Source: Tannerella sp.
GTDB taxonomy: Bacteria > Bacteroidota > Bacteroidia > Bacteroidales > Tannerellaceae
Direction: 5' to 3'
Assembly (NCBI GenBank): GCA_031263835.1
Contig: JAISEZ010000104.1
Span: forward strand, 1-6,135
Length of the DNA: 6,135 bases
Position numbers and translations under genes: made by a program. Below, piece after piece: positions 6,083-6,135 of the stretch. Each line of letters starts with the position of its first letter. The stretch's first letter is position 1. Below the pieces are notes generated by a model. It saw nothing but the letters and a program-made list of their open reading frames with translations, was not told the origin of the DNA and searched no databases.

Positions 6083-6135
6083 TCAGGCGATTTTCTGTTC
6101 TTTTTCGCCCGTGTATTTTTGAATCTTTGAGCCTT
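6083..6135 (-). CDS. C-terminal fragment of an unidentified upstream gene (tentative)
   Basis: From the right edge one minus-strand frame reads GSKIQKYTGEKEQKIA and ends with TGA at 6083-6085. The charged, polar composition resembles a normal protein C-terminus. The frame that reads on through the repeats looks less protein-like; the third reads as a basic, proline-containing peptide and stops at about 6055. Only 16 residues are visible, so no family can be assigned. If real, this gene would be followed by the repeat array on the same strand. Confidence 0.35.
   Translation of the reverse strand, partial: GSKIQKYTGEKEQKIA

Noticed and set aside
6086..6109. Terminator hairpin (GGCGA / TCGCC)
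   Set aside because: The stem is only 5 bp with a 14-base loop, overlaps the end of a possible coding frame, and has no following T-run on the minus strand.
6071..6130. Plus-strand 19-codon open frame beginning MNPGSGDFLFFF
   Set aside because: It is too short, has no promoter match and no recognisable feature, and lies opposite a more plausible minus-strand gene end.

Overview
The window looks like a chromosomal segment from a Bacteroidota bacterium, most likely order Bacteroidales; I cannot name the genus. Three independent points support this. Three genes are preceded by close matches to the Bacteroidota -7 promoter element TAnnTTTG (TATCTTTG, TACTTTTG, TATATTTG). The phosphatidylserine decarboxylase is the short form typical of this phylum, and it sits next to pssA and a small DUF4834-like membrane protein gene. 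There is also little sign of Shine-Dalgarno sequences. The coding sequence is moderately GC-rich, apart from the AT-richer 5' half of the coiled-coil gene.

Every gene I can support is on the minus strand, so the window reads right to left. At the right edge, about 16 codons of an unidentified upstream gene end near 6083. A gene-free stretch follows (about 5706-6082). It holds a striking 41-bp tandem repeat array, two short inverted repeats and a promoter. Next comes a 255-residue, membrane-anchored, repetitive coiled-coil protein (4938-5705). Only 8 bases separate it from a 1074-residue AddA/RecB-type helicase-nuclease (1705-4929) whose helicase and nuclease motifs are all present. A short gap with its own promoter leads to psd (960-1649), and psd overlaps pssA (199-963) by the four bases GTGA. 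A further promoter leads to a truncated DUF4834-like gene (1-158) that runs off the left edge.

Functionally there are two blocks. PssA makes phosphatidylserine from CDP-diacylglycerol and serine, and Psd decarboxylates it to phosphatidylethanolamine; the pair is translationally coupled in the usual way for one pathway. The helicase-nuclease is a double-strand break processing enzyme of the AddAB/RecBCD type. Its usual AddB partner is not in the window; the coiled-coil gene lies directly upstream instead.

The least ordinary parts are at the right-hand end. The coiled-coil protein is almost entirely 13 consecutive 11-residue repeats that switch abruptly to 9 consecutive 7-residue repeats. Just upstream, the noncoding 41-bp array carries strictly alternating GAATC and GATTC words spaced mostly 11 bp apart. 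I see no CRISPR array, rRNA, tRNA or insertion sequence.
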